From Calycina herbarum (taxonomy: Eukaryota > Ascomycota > Leotiomycetes > Helotiales > Pezizellaceae), in the NCBI GenBank assembly GCA_001414485.1, contig LLEY01000007.1:186001-250000 (forward strand): 64,000 nt of DNA, in the 5' to 3' direction. The translations under genes were made by a program, and so were the position numbers. Positions 46,984 through 58,395 of this stretch are shown piece by piece. Every line of letters starts with the position of its first letter. Positions within the stretch are counted from its first letter, which is position 1. The notes below the pieces were generated by a model. It ran no database searches, was not told the DNA's origin, and worked only from the letters and a program-made list of their open reading frames with translations.

Positions 46984-47909
46984 TTTAGTTTTAATATATT
47001 AAGATAGAATATTAAACTATATAAAAATACTCTTTTTACTTATATATATCTCTTTATTAATACTTTAAAGCTATAGAGAAGAGTGATTCTTTAACTATAT
47101 ATTACTTTAAAAAGTATAAAACGCTATTTAAGAATTACTCTATTTTAATATTTTTATATTATTAAATAACTATACTCTTTTTAAAAAATCTAGCTTAATA
47201 AACTACTAGAAAGTATATATAGAACTCTCTTATATATTTTTATAATTAATTAAAAGTACTATTATACTATTATTATTTAGCTACGTTTCGTAGATAGCTA
47301 TATAAGTAGGCTCTACTTTAACTAGAGAGGTACTTTACTACGTAACTACGACGCTAGCTTAGAGCTAGCTATATAGGAAATAAAGAGTAGGAATATAGCT
47401 ATCTAAATATAAAATCCTTTTTTTTAATAGCTCTTAAATTAACTATAATATAAGCGATACAAAGTTCAAATAGCGTTTTGTTACTAAAGCTATTACTAAA
47501 AGCTCTTAGACGCTCTAGTAAAAACCGGCCTGCTCTACCCTTCCTATGATGTGATTGATTGATTAATTGGATTTAGTCTGTACTTAATATATATGGGTCG
47601 GTTTGTAAAAGAGCGGCTGAGGAACTTAGATAAGTACGATTACCCAACTTGGACCTCTCAAATTATCCATCCTTCCTAGAAAGTTGTTTTAATAGCACGT
47701 TAAACCCAATTCCACGCTCTCAATTCAGGCTCAGTGACGTGGCACTGAAATCACTTGTCTGAAGAATCTGGAATTCGTGAAATCACAAGTGTTTAGAACA
47801 ATTTCAATTTCAAAGGGAAGAAAGGATGAGGATGAAAATTTCAATTCGAAGTATCTAATCCGCGCTAAAGCGATTTCTTTTTAATTATTACAAACATTGG
47901 GTATCCCAC
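46984..47909. other. AT-rich, gene-free border of the repeat block
   Basis: The stretch 46984-47550 has the same TA-rich look as the transposon block but no element ends could be paired. At about 47550 the composition changes abruptly to that of the gene-rich arm. No gene supported. Confidence 0.5.
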
Positions 47910-48929
47910 CTAAGCCAAGACACTCTTCACAATCTCCTCAACATCAGCCTCAGTCTTTCCCTTAAGTCCCAAAAGCTCGTTATCCAACTTAGGAAAATGG
48001 TTACCATATCCCTCAGCAAAGAGTGATGAGAAGAGATATGGAATCATAACGGCAGCACTGAAATCACCCTTCGCAAGAGCAGCATCGGAAGCGGCCTTTG
48101 TATCAGCAGTCTTGACTGGGACTGGCTCCTGAGCCTGCTCAGGCTTAACCTTTCGTGCGATTTCTAGAATCTTGTTTTGTGAAATTGCGATATCTTGGAT
48201 GTAGATGTCTCGGTTCTTGGTCTCTTCTGGGTGTGAGAGGACTCCGACGATACCGGTTCCGACGGATGCTAATGTAGTGGTGCTGAAGAGTTGGTCTCCG
48301 CCATCGAAGATCTTTGGCTTGCCACTCTTCAAGTCAACGAGGAAGCTGACTTGAAGACCCCAGTCGAGGAAAGGTCCATTTTGGATGTATGAGTATGTGA
48401 TGTTGGCACCGCCAGCAACCTTGGCTTCAATGTGCTTGCGAGTTGCAATCTTGTAGCCGAAAATGGGGAGAGCAGCGGTAAGTGGGTTGGCGAGGTTGGA
48501 TCCGAATTCTGAAGGAATGAATCGATTGACGCCGGCGGCGATGGCTGCATCAACGAATAAGGTTTGTCCGAGTAAGCCCTCAGTTCCTACGGTGGAGACG
48601 ACGGCATCTTGGCCTTTGAAAGCGGCTGTGAGTGATTCGACAGACTAAGAAAGTGTGAGTTTGGACCAGGAGAGGAATTGTTTTTCAATATTGAATGGTA
48701 GACATACAGAATAGTCGGCTTTGACGACCTTAACTGATGATGGGAAAGTTGATGTGGAAGATTCGCGGGTGAGAACTGTGACGTTGAATTTGCCAGAGTC
48801 GACGAGGGCAGTCAAGACAGGTGCTCCCAAGGCACCAGCAGCCTACAACTGTGAGCATCCAAGCATTTTGATGATGTGAGATGTATAGATACTTACTCCT
48901 ACGTGGATGACGTTTTTCAATTCAACCAT
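47910..48929 (-). CDS. NmrA-like NAD(P)-binding family protein
   Basis: Exons complement(47910..48644, 48708..48842, 48897..48929), 300 residues. Rossmann start NVIHVGAAGALGAPVLTAL carries the glycine-rich nucleotide-binding loop across the first intron; then VTVLTRESS, VKADYS, FKGQDAVVSTVG, LFVDAAIAAGVNRFIPSEFG and YSYIQNGPFLDWG, all typical of the NmrA/isoflavone-reductase-like group (atypical SDRs without a Tyr-x3-Lys site in the usual place). Such proteins are either NADPH-dependent reductases in secondary metabolism or redox-sensing regulators; the sequence does not decide. Divergent from the transcription factor at 49682, with about 750 bases between the starts, so co-regulation is possible. 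Confidence 0.88.
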
Positions 48930-49681
48930 CTTGAAGAGTGTTTGAGAGTATTTTGAGATTTGAAAGGTTGAGACTGTGGTTTGAAGAAGTAAGATGTTGT
49001 AAGTAGAAGGGGTATTCTGTGAGTAAGTTGGAGGGGAAATTGATTGTGCCAGAATAGCTAGCTATATATTTTATGTTCAAACGCTCGACAGCCCCACCAC
49101 GAATGACGAAAGAACCCCTCCATATTGAATCAGACAGACAAGGGGTCAGTAAAGAATTGTATGGGGAGTGTTAGAAGCGGGATTCCGAAGGGTCTCGACC
49201 CACTTACAGTTACACAATATGTAGGTATCACCATATCTGATGCCGGTGGGAGAATTTGGGTGGTAGCTGACGCCAAGAAAGTAGTGAGAAGTCCTGACGG
49301 GCTCTCATTGGCTGACTTGAACAACGACAACGACCTATTAGCTGCTGAGTCAGGCTCTGGATTGCAAAACATTTCGGCTCCCACGGCTCCCACTGAGCAG
49401 CGCCCCCTTATTCTCCCACCGGCTCCCCTCCACAATCCCGCCCGGCTTCACATTGTCTTGCACCGTTTACCTGCGCTCTGAGCTGTTGAGCTTTGGTTAA
49501 ACACTTTTTTCCCCTATCCGGCAGTCACATATGCTCGGGGGTGAATGTGACGGTTACCAGAATCCCACAGTCCCAACCCCAATCCCGCAATCCCACAAGC
49601 CCGCTTTATTGTATCCACTTGTCAGGTTTCCTAAAGCGGTCTGTCTAGCAGTCTAGCAAAGGCTAGATCCCCAACCCACCA
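48930..49681. promoter_or_regulatory. Divergent promoter between the NmrA-like gene and the transcription factor
   Basis: 752 bases between diverging start codons. Contains CTCAG/CTGAG-rich and CCCAC-rich stretches (49360-49600), but no site could be assigned to a known regulator. Confidence 0.45.
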
Positions 49682-52117
49682 ATGGAGGCTCCTCCCGCTA
49701 CAACCACCGAAACCAGTATACGATGGCACTGCAAGTTCGATGGGTGTGAGAAGAACTTCGCTCGGAAAGAGCACCTGAATAGGCATGAGCGTACACATAT
49801 CCCTGCTGAATCGCTCTTCATTTGCACCGTGTGTCAACAAAAGTTCAACCGAAGGTAAGATATAAGGCTCCTACCCCCCATTCCCCTCGCTTCTGACCTT
49901 TTGATGCTGACTACTCAATAGCGACAGTCTTCAGCGGCACATACTTCGTCATGGGGACGAGTATAAGCCAACACCTTCAGGCCGAAGCAAAAGAGCCTGC
50001 ATCACGTGCCACAAAGGCAAGATCAAGTGTGATGGCAATCAGCCGTGTGCGAAATGTGCGTCAAAATCCATTGATTGCAAGTACGAGAGAGAGAAGCAGA
50101 GCCCAGTCAGTGAAAGCTCCAGTGATGCTGCCCAGAACCTCTCTCCAGAAAGCCGGACATCAGAGAATGACAACTATCTCAATGATGATGTTGTCATTCA
50201 ACAGCACGATGATCAGATATTCCAGCCGAACCACGGCGCGATGAGCATGTACGAGACGGCAATGCCAATAGTCGATAGCCTTTTACTGGCCAAAGATTCC
50301 CCAACACACAACCCCTTCGGGAAACTAAGCGTGGTGGACTGGATGAATGTGAAAATTCGAAAAGACGAACCATTGAGCCCCCTGATCAAGACCCCGAAGA
50401 GTGATGACGTGGATGTTCTCAGTCCACCATTTTGTCCTTCGGATCTTGAACAAAAGTACATGAATGCTTATTACACATATTTTCATCATCGTTGGCCAAT
50501 TATTCATCGACCAAGTCATGCGGATGAGAATGAAAGTGTGATACTGGTTTGTGCAATGAAGATGAATGGAGCTTGGCTGTATGGAAGTGCAGCATCGAGG
50601 CTCTGGGCTCTTGCAATGCAGGGCTATTTGATTTCCAAGCTACCCCCCATGCTCGTAAGTACAAGACATTCTTGGATTTGAAATAAAAATTGCTAATGTG
50701 ATGTCGCTATAGTGCCAAAAGTCTTCAATTGATCGTTTTCATGGAGGCTTACCTAGCGAGCTATGTCAGGCAGCATTGCTGAGTGTTATCTTTACTTTCC
50801 ACGCAGGCGTAAGCCCCTCCTATGCTTGCTTTGTCTTTCAAAATGATTTCCTCGACTATTATTGCTGCTTCTAACATCATCATGACAGGTCGAAAGAACG
50901 GTATCCAAGTCCATGTTGCTTCTTAGCCTTCTCGTCACTGCCCTTCGGGAAGCGGGTTTCTTCAAACCAGAAACAGTAATGGACGACGACAGACCAGGAT
51001 ACTTTCTTCCAATGCATATAGTAAGAGTCGGTATAAGGTCGAGGTAAGTGTACACGTACAACCAACCATGGTTTATAAGCTAAAAACGTTTAGGCTAGCA
51101 TCGTATCTCTTCAAGCTCGACTGTTCCCTCAGTTTACTTCGGGACCAACCACCAATGCTGGCCTTGGAAGATCTTCACTTTCCACCCCAGGTTTCTTTTG
51201 CGCTCTGGGACTCGGATGGTCTTCACATCTGGGAAAACCGCCTACAGCTTGAGCCAGCCTCTAGATCTTACGATTCTGTATCTAACATGATTATGCAATT
51301 GACTCCAAACGAGGAAACAAACACTGGAGTAATTTTGATCGAAGACATACAACTTTGTATGTACGCAATGCACCTAAAAATCCGACAACTATATCAAGGG
51401 CCACCAGAACTTCGAGTCGCCATGGAGTCATTTCGCGAAAACTGGAGAAGAGAACTTGACGGATTGAAATTCCGACTCGACCAAATGGTTTCCCAAGGTT
51501 TTGATATTACTGGTCTTGATGAGGACCAACATCCACTACTCCGTTACTACCGTGGTTACGAAGATCATTCGCATCCTGATTGGCAAAATATAATTATCCG
51601 ACGTGTGAAAACGCTCTTATTCGACGCTCTTCTGCTCTACCACGTTCTCAGCATCCACCTCGACACAGACATCCGCTCAATCAGAAACACAGCCAAAGAT
51701 TTCAACGTCGTCACCAACGTCGTAGAACTAAACGACAAACACAAAGACATGCAAGATAGGCGAGCGAAGTCCGCCGCAGCATGGGCAAATTCCAACGCCT
51801 CAACATCAGCATTAATACACGCAAAAGAAATTCTCACGCTCCATAAAAGTCTCGCCGAAGATCCGGAATTCGACAAGACTGGTCTGGATCCCATCGCTTA
51901 TGGGGCTATCTGCATGAGCATGTTGATCGTGTGGGGTTTTTGTATGTTCAGTGCGAATCGCTGTCATATTTGCTTTGAGTCTCCTGGCGAGGAACATGAG
52001 CATACGCATTTTTTGATTGATCAAATTCCGGTTTGTGTTTGTACTACGACTGTTTTGGTTGAGCGGTTTCGGTCGTATCTTCCGGAGAGATGGGAGTTGC
52101 CTCAGACTGGTGTCTGA
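49682..52117 (+). CDS. Transcription factor with C2H2 fingers and a Zn2Cys6 cluster
   Basis: Five exons: 49682..49854, 49922..50654, 50713..50808, 50889..51043, 51094..52117; 726 residues. DNA-binding parts in order: C2H2 finger 1 (C17, C22, H35, H39), finger 2 (C48, C51, H64, H68) and a Zn2Cys6 binuclear cluster with exact spacing (C84, C87, C94, C100, C103, C110). An acidic Ser/Asn-rich linker follows, then a fungal transcription factor middle homology region (from about 240: YMNAYYTYFHHRWPIIHRPS; LWALAMQGYLI; later LFKLDCSLSLLRDQPPML) reaching to the C terminus. Combined C2H2/Zn2Cys6 proteins are a known fungal class, many acting in carbon or secondary metabolism. Target genes unknown; the divergent NmrA-like gene is a natural candidate. 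Confidence 0.93.
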
Positions 52118-54846
52118 TGAGCTTCCATTACGGAAGGGCTCCATTTCTCGCTGCTCTGATGGCGGCATTCTCACAAAAATGAGGGGCCGCGCCACGATTT
52201 CACATTTGGAAAATCTTCATTTCAAAATATTGGGATGTAAAGTTTGCGATTTACATGATCTATGAAGAAGAAATATTTTGCATAATTTCACTTTCAATTT
52301 GTCATTATATAAAACAAAGAAGACTCAGAATATCCTCTGACCTCGCGACAGTCTAAGGTACTAGTCACGAACTTTTGCTTGGACGGGGTCGGAATCCATT
52401 CGTGTTCTTAACACCAGCATATTTGGGCAGACATCGTCAATAGTGCTACTATCAAACACTCTTCACTACCTGCCCATATTACTCGGATCTTTGAAGCTTC
52501 AACGGTCCACCATAATGAATCCCACGTCGCTTTTGTCATGGGCCCACGGGAAGACAATGACAACAAATCCCATATCTCGATCTCGGCTTATCAAAGTCCT
52601 CACCTATTCGATGTGGAAGGCACTTCAACCCTCCGGAATTTGTGGACGAAACGATCTGGAATCTTAATCGTCTTCTTCGCCACCTTCAAAGCGCCACGGG
52701 TTTCCACACTTGGCAATAAAAAGTGTGACCATACGTTTAGTCATGTTGTCTTTTTGGGGTTGGGGGAGGGGGATTTTATGTCTCGTGTGACTGGGGTACT
52801 GGATTTCAATCCTTGGAGTTTAGTTTGGAATCGAAAATTACTGCATCGATGGATTTAAGGAGCTTTCTCCGGTCGAGGTCTTCGTCGTGGTCTTCATGTT
52901 ATCTTTTTTATTCATATCAAACACTGTCTCTATCTTATTAGAAGTAGCCGGTATTGCTGGAGAATCTGCTTAAGTATTTACTGTCTACTTTTGCTTTTTG
53001 GGGGATCGGTCTGGCGTTGGTGGAGTTGCTTGCTTCAAGGTAGATAGATGCCCGATGATTTATCGCCATTTTCGCAGTTGGAGGATCTGGAATTTTGATA
53101 ATTGATATTTCGTTTCCGCTGTGTTTGATTTCTGCACTTCTTGAGTTCTTTGAAGGTTTCTTATACCGCATTTGGTAGAAATGTCGCCTCGCCACGTCTC
53201 GGTTCCTTGTTCACTTTTTTCCAAGGCAGAGAAGATAGAGCTCATGACAAGAAATAACAAGAATAGCTAAAAATAGCGATCCTGTCTTGCTTAAATGGAG
53301 CACATTTCCCAGAACAGTTGGAAAGGAAGTGCTAGAAGAAGTTGCACGAAAAACTCGGCAAGATGAAATGTGTAAGTCAATACCACAGTACCTTCAGACA
53401 TTTGGCTGAAAAGTTCCTTTCCGAATATGACGCTAGCAAGGGTCCCTAACTAGCATACCGTCATCTCTCCGCCGGACGTCCACGCTAGTGTCCCGTTCCC
53501 CAGATTCTCTGACTTTTGTTGCACATCGCGAATACGCTAGTATTTTTTTAGCGTCTTGCCATTTTAACTCCCAGGCGCATTGCGAATATCTTTGCGCCTA
53601 TATCATATAATTAAAAAAGAAATTCAAATACAGATTCTAGATGGTTGGGGGTAACTTGTAATAAAGTATGAAGAGATTTAGAGAGGGTGGGTTTTTGGTG
53701 TAGTTGCTAACAAATTCTAAGAAGTGAGTATGTCAATTGGTAGACATTTTAAAAGCGGCTTTGATACAGTAATAGACGGGATTAGAGTTTAAGGATAGGG
53801 TTTGGGATCCCTGCTAGTGCGGTGGGTAGGCAATTGAGAGGGAGAGGTGAATTTTTAATTCGCCAAAAAGACTGGTATGTTTGGGACCCCTATAGCCGTC
53901 ACAAATGCCCATGTACAACCATTCACTTTGTTGAGGGAATGGAGTGATGAATAAGGAAACCCGTCACTAACTAATTATATTTTCTGAGTTGATTTGGTCT
54001 TTTTCCACCATTTAAATAACTTTAATTGTAGTTCTATGGGCCCATGGTCTATAGAGAATGTAAAGACTGACAAGAAAATTGTTGAAACTTCCCCCTTCCA
54101 CCCTTCTATTTCCTCCCTCCGCTCCCAAATTTCCGCTCTGCATCGCTATTTATGAGCGACCCTAGTCGCGTGACCGACCAATCTAGTTACATCTTACAAA
54201 TACCACAGCCCCAAGTGATGGTGATGGTGATGAAATGGAATTCTGGAGAAGAGACTTCTTAAATACATTTTGGAATATATTTTGTTCGTTTGTACTGCCG
54301 CATGTAAAAAATGCGATCATACGTAAGTTCCGGAGATAGTTTTTCCGTTGCATGATACCGTATCTCTTTCGTCACCGATGCCAGCAATGTAACGCCATGG
54401 AATTCGCACACCGAGTATTTAGAAGGAAAAGGGACATGAAAATGCCATGCAGTGCTCTTGTAGCCGTATAACCCTCACGCGAAGTGGTTGGGGATGATTT
54501 TGAATTAGATATTGTCCTCTTTGGAGTTTCTGACCTGAGAGTTAAATATTCATTATTTCATTTTCTTTCTAGCTTATTGTGAGCGAAGAACATACTTACC
54601 TTTTTACTTAGATGGCTCAATATGACAATCAATTCAGTTCCTTCCTCCACCATGGCTCCATTGATATTTTCGACGCCAACATCAAAAGAAATCAACCTAA
54701 ATGCCACACGCTGGAAGTTCTCCATGGAAATAACACGACCCAGAAAGAAGGAAAAAAGGAACCCCATACCAAGCATACATCACTCCCTCAAACCTCAGCC
54801 AAACCCGAGAAATCCTCCGCACCAACCTATCATCCCCTTAAAATAC
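52118..54846. other. 2.7-kb region without a supportable gene
   Basis: Open frames here are short (at most 106 codons at 52538-52858) and show no recognisable domain, signal or intron pattern. The region may hold UTRs and non-coding transcripts; I see no repeats or tRNA-like structure. Confidence 0.4.
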
Positions 54847-55641
54847 CTACTCATCCAATCTCTGCACAACCTCCACAACCTCAGCAACCCTCTCAACTCC
54901 CTCCCCATTCTTCCAAATATGTTCCTCCCCCTCAACCCTAACCCAATTCCCACACGGCCTCTCCTCAACCATCCAGCTCAAATCCTCACACTTCAAATAC
55001 CCAATCCTCTTCCTCAACACACAATCTACCCCCATTCTCCTATCCTTCAATAACCTTACAACATTGACGACATCCATATCTTTCATTCCCCTAACACCTA
55101 AAAATACAACCTCTAAATACTCCAAATTCGGGAAATATTTGAGAAGTGAGAATAGGTGTTTTAGAAGAGAGAGGTTGATTCCGTGGGAGGGGATATAAAG
55201 ACGTTTTAGTGAGAGATGGGCGAGACAGAGTGTTTTGGGTGATCGGGAGGAGGGGAGGGCATGAGCGGAGAAGGAAGAGAGGCCTCTACGTCGTCCGGCT
55301 AGAAGATTGAGGAATTCAGAGGCTTTCCATGATGGGGAGCCGCGGATTTGGAAGCAGTTTAGTGAGTAGAGGATGGGTATTGCTTCAGTGTAGATTTGCC
55401 GGTTTGTGAGGAGGAGGTTGATGTAAAACGTGACGTCCGAACGGGAACCGGGGTATAGAGGTGTTGCTCGACAGAAGAGGAGGATGTAGATTTGATCTCG
55501 CAGTTCTCGGGGAAGTGAGAGGAAGGAGGGTTTTGGATGGGGGAGAGCTTCAAGTTCTTCGATGTGATGGTGGGTTGCTGGGGAATCGGGGATTTTCCCG
55601 GGGATTTCGGAAACGAGACTATGGTCTTTGACAAGACTCAT
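54847..55641 (-). CDS. 2EXR/F-box-like protein
   Basis: 264 residues from the ATG at 55641 (MSLVKDHS); a non-ATG extension of the frame upstream is ignored. FLSLPRELRDQIYILLF is the diagnostic LPxELRxxIY helix, followed by INLLLTNRQIYTEAIPILYSLN, the second family block, and a leucine-rich stretch (LSLLKHLFSLLKYFPNLEYLEVVF). No close relation to the tandem pair at 7.5-10.7 kb is visible beyond the fold. Function unknown. Confidence 0.75.
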   Translation of the reverse strand: MSLVKDHSLVSEIPGKIPDSPATHHHIEELEALPHPKPSFLSLPRELRDQIYILLFCRATPLYPGSRSDVTFYINLLLTNRQIYTEAIPILYSLNCFQIRGSPSWKASEFLNLLAGRRRGLSSFSAHALPSSRSPKTLCLAHLSLKRLYIPSHGINLSLLKHLFSLLKYFPNLEYLEVVFLGVRGMKDMDVVNVVRLLKDRRMGVDCVLRKRIGYLKCEDLSWMVEERPCGNWVRVEGEEHIWKNGEGVERVAEVVEVVQRLDE

Positions 55642-56096
55642 TTTGGAGAAATAAAATCGCGGACAAAACAATAGGGCAGAAGTAAAGCAAAAAGTAACAG
55701 GTTAAGAAAGAATGTAAAGTGAGAAGAAGCAAGGCGGCTGAAATGCTGACCTCTCAAGGTCACCTCGCTTACTAAACTGCGCCCTTCGCGTTAAAAAATC
55801 TCCGTCCGAATAAAATCACAAAAAAATGGAATGAAAAACAAATTACTTGAGAAAGAGATGATTAATATAAAAATACCAAGTTCCAGGCGATTTGACTTTC
55901 CAGGAAGAGTTACGATTGAGCTTTATACGGCGACCGACAGACACCCTCAGTGCTTTCGCGCTAACCCCGATCCGTTCCCCGCCCGGCAATTTAGCTACCC
56001 CTGCACCTTTCGCAAAAACACCATAGCAAAAAAATATTTCAAGTATCGCGAACCTCACGCCAAATTAATTCAATCCCACCACCACTCCACCCAAAG

Positions 56097-56226
56097 GTAC
56101 GTCTCCCCCCATTCTAATCTCTCAATCTCCCCAAGCTTCCTACTCCTCCACTCCCCTCCTCCCAATTCCTCTTCTCCCCAAAACCAATCCTCCCCTCCTC
56201 TCCAACACCCTACTAACCCCCTACAG
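56097..56226 (+). other. Probable 5'-UTR intron of NOP10
   Basis: AAAG|GTACGTC at 56097 and CTACTAACCCCCTACAG ending at 56226 make a 130-nt intron with a near-perfect branch point, 24 bases before the NOP10 start codon. Confidence 0.6.
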
Positions 56227-56250
56227 ACTCTCCCAAAAAAAACCGCAAAC

Positions 56251-56633
56251 ATGCATCTAATGTACACCATGGACCCCGCCGGAAAGCGCCTCTACACACT
56301 CAAAAAGGTGGTCTCGGGCGAAGTCACCAAATCCGCACACCCCGCGCGTTTCTCCCCCGATGACAAGTACTCGAGACATCGTGTTACGCTCAAGAAGAGA
56401 TATAGGTTGCTTTTGACGCAGCAGAGTGAGTTTTCCCCTTGAGCACACTTGGCAGGATGATGAGATAGATTGATGGGGAGGAAATTGGGAGAGGGAAATT
56501 GCGCGCAAGATTATGCGCGCTTGAGGGGATGGAAGGAAAGAGGAGGGAGAAGAATTGTGAAATTTGAGAGCAGACAAGAGTTGGGAGGCTAATACATTTT
56601 TCTTCAGAAAGCCGAGTCGTTCTAGGACAGTAG
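56251..56633 (+). CDS. NOP10: H/ACA snoRNP subunit NOP10
   Basis: Exons 56251..56425 and 56608..56633, 66 residues. Small core protein of H/ACA snoRNPs, needed for rRNA pseudouridylation and pre-rRNA processing in the nucleolus. [19 protein letters not shown] and [20 protein letters not shown], then [11 protein letters not shown], match NOP10 along its whole length. The C terminus depends on splicing: a GTGAGT donor at 56426 and TTCTTCAG acceptor at 56607 give an end in KSRVVLGQ; without splicing the protein would end SEFSP at 56442. The spliced form is preferred because the donor is strong and the branch sequence GGCTAATA is well placed, but the intron (182 nt) is long for this locus. Convergent with NOB1, also a ribosome-assembly gene. 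Confidence 0.87.
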
Positions 56634-57045
56634 ATTTCAGGCACAGCAATTTTCGGGAAACAGAGAATGACGAGAATCATGGATTGATTGTGGAATTTGG
56701 ATCAAGGTGATGGACGACTATGAAAAGGGTTGGGCAGTCTCGCGCCGGGTGACCTCTTTCGAGGGTGTCTCTGTCTGTTTGTGGTGTGTGGTGTGGGAAA
56801 ACATTCCGCAATCAAATATGGAAGGGCACATTGTGGTATTACGAATGGCGTTTCTACAGCCTCTTTTCGCTGTTGGCGTTTGGACAGGCACAGGCTTGAT
56901 TTTTACAAAATGCCAAAAAAAAAACACATCAAAAATCAAGGGATTCATTTGCAAATTTGATCTCTACATATCTAAAAGCTGATCTTTTCCCCGCCCGAAT
57001 TTTTCCTTATACGCCAAACTCCAATTCTATAGATGTGATTCCCTT
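56634..57045. other. Spacer between convergent NOP10 and NOB1
   Basis: About 410 bases, presumably both 3' UTRs. No gene supported. Confidence 0.4.
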
Positions 57046-58395
57046 CTACTTATTCCTCTTCTTAGAATTAACATTCTTCCCCGCCCCAACCCTCGTCCTC
57101 CCACCCCCTCTACCTCTATCCCCCGAAAGAATATTAGGAAGATAATCCTCATCCATAAGATCTTTTTCCTTTCGTCTCCTCGCATTAGTAGTAGCCTGCA
57201 CATACTCCTTCTGATCCTCCGCAAGTATCAACCCCTGTCCCCACCCCCCTTTCCCACCACCAGCAACAAGTTTCCCATTCGAAGTCCCCGCCACCGGTTT
57301 CGGAATACTATAAACATTGCCCCTCGTATTCCACTGCATATTCTTCTTCAAATGGACATTGAAATTTCCATCTTTATCCGTCGAACAACTCGTCCTAATA
57401 AGTGTGGGTTTTCCACAGCGAGTGCAGAATTGTTTTGTCATGTCGCGGGAGATGAAGAAGCAGGCGTGGCATCGCAGGACCCAGGTTTTGAGTTGGCGGA
57501 TTCGCTGGAGTGAGGGCGCGAGGAGGTTTAGGTTCATACGTAGCATAACGTTTTGCATGGCGAAGTCGGAGGTTATGGTTGCTACTTGCATTATTTTTAT
57601 TTCGGCTTCTGGTTCTGCGAGGCCGTTGGCATCTCTTGCTTTGTGTTCGGCGAGATTTGCGGGGGTGATCCAGCCTTCTTCGTCGGTGTCTTCTGAGACC
57701 GAACCTTGGGCTTCTTCGATTAATTCGGGTGTCGTTTCGCGTTCTTGAATTGTGGTTGTGGGCTGTTCGATAGTTGCTTGTGGCTCGTTCGTTTCTTGGA
57801 CAGTTCTTGGAGTTTCTTCTGGAGAAATGGTGGTCGCAGCGAGCTGCTCTTCCAGCACTGGTATGGATTCTTCCTTCGCGCTCGATTCCTGAGTCGTAGA
57901 AGTCTCCATCTCAGTTTCCGCCTTCGGCTCTTCTCCAGAACTCTCAACAACCGCGTCTTCCACAGTCGCACTCTCTTCCTTCGCACCCTCCTCCTCCTCC
58001 TTCACATCACCAACAACAGGAGGCGCCCCATTCAACCTCTTCTGCCCCGGCACACTCCTCAACCTCCAATCCCCCTGATTCCTCTCACACTCCAGCTCAT
58101 AACTCAACGCCATCAAATGTAAATCCGGGCGACTCAGCACCTCCAAATCACCCGTTCTCCTCGCAAAATCCGTAATAATCTTGATACTCGCTGGCTTCGG
58201 GGAGCGACATGTTATGAATGGTTTTAATGTGTTCTCGACTCGGGATCTGGTGACGGGGTCGCGAATTTCTTCGATGACGGCGGGGATGGTGTAGAGGACT
58301 TCGGCTTGGGAGAGGAGGGTTGAGATGGGCGGGTCGTTTTTAATTATTGGCCCGGCGTCGAGGACGAGTGTGTGGATTGGTTTGGGAGTTGCCAT
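57046..58395 (-). CDS. NOB1: 20S pre-rRNA D-site endonuclease NOB1
   Basis: 449 residues in one exon, from the ATG at 58395 (MATPKPIHTLVLDAGPII); the open frame extends further upstream but without similarity. Cuts 20S pre-rRNA to mature 18S rRNA in the cytoplasmic pre-40S particle. Seen: N-terminal PIN nuclease domain (VLDAGPII with the first catalytic Asp; AVIEEIRD; RPDLHLMALSYELE), a long Glu/Thr-rich acidic linker (about residues 130-255), and a zinc ribbon (about 310-345: WVLRCHACFF ... QFCTRCGKPTL) with four Cys. The basic tail ends in RGRGGGRTRVGAGKN and KKRNK, likely RNA-binding. Linker length is on the long side, as in other Pezizomycotina. Confidence 0.94.
   Translation of the reverse strand: MATPKPIHTLVLDAGPIIKNDPPISTLLSQAEVLYTIPAVIEEIRDPVTRSRVENTLKPFITCRSPKPASIKIITDFARRTGDLEVLSRPDLHLMALSYELECERNQGDWRLRSVPGQKRLNGAPPVVGDVKEEEEGAKEESATVEDAVVESSGEEPKAETEMETSTTQESSAKEESIPVLEEQLAATTISPEETPRTVQETNEPQATIEQPTTTIQERETTPELIEEAQGSVSEDTDEEGWITPANLAEHKARDANGLAEPEAEIKIMQVATITSDFAMQNVMLRMNLNLLAPSLQRIRQLKTWVLRCHACFFISRDMTKQFCTRCGKPTLIRTSCSTDKDGNFNVHLKKNMQWNTRGNVYSIPKPVAGTSNGKLVAGGGKGGWGQGLILAEDQKEYVQATTNARRRKEKDLMDEDYLPNILSGDRGRGGGRTRVGAGKNVNSKKRNK

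Noticed and set aside
52443..52858. Two overlapping frames of 74 and 106 codons downstream of the transcription factor
   Set aside because: No similarity, no shared splice logic; could be UTR.
54612..55053. Two Pro-rich frames on the + strand
   Set aside because: Antisense shadows of the 2EXR-like gene; proline richness mirrors Gly/Glu codons of the real gene.
57317..58122. Several + strand frames of 125-143 codons
   Set aside because: Antisense to the NOB1 coding exon.
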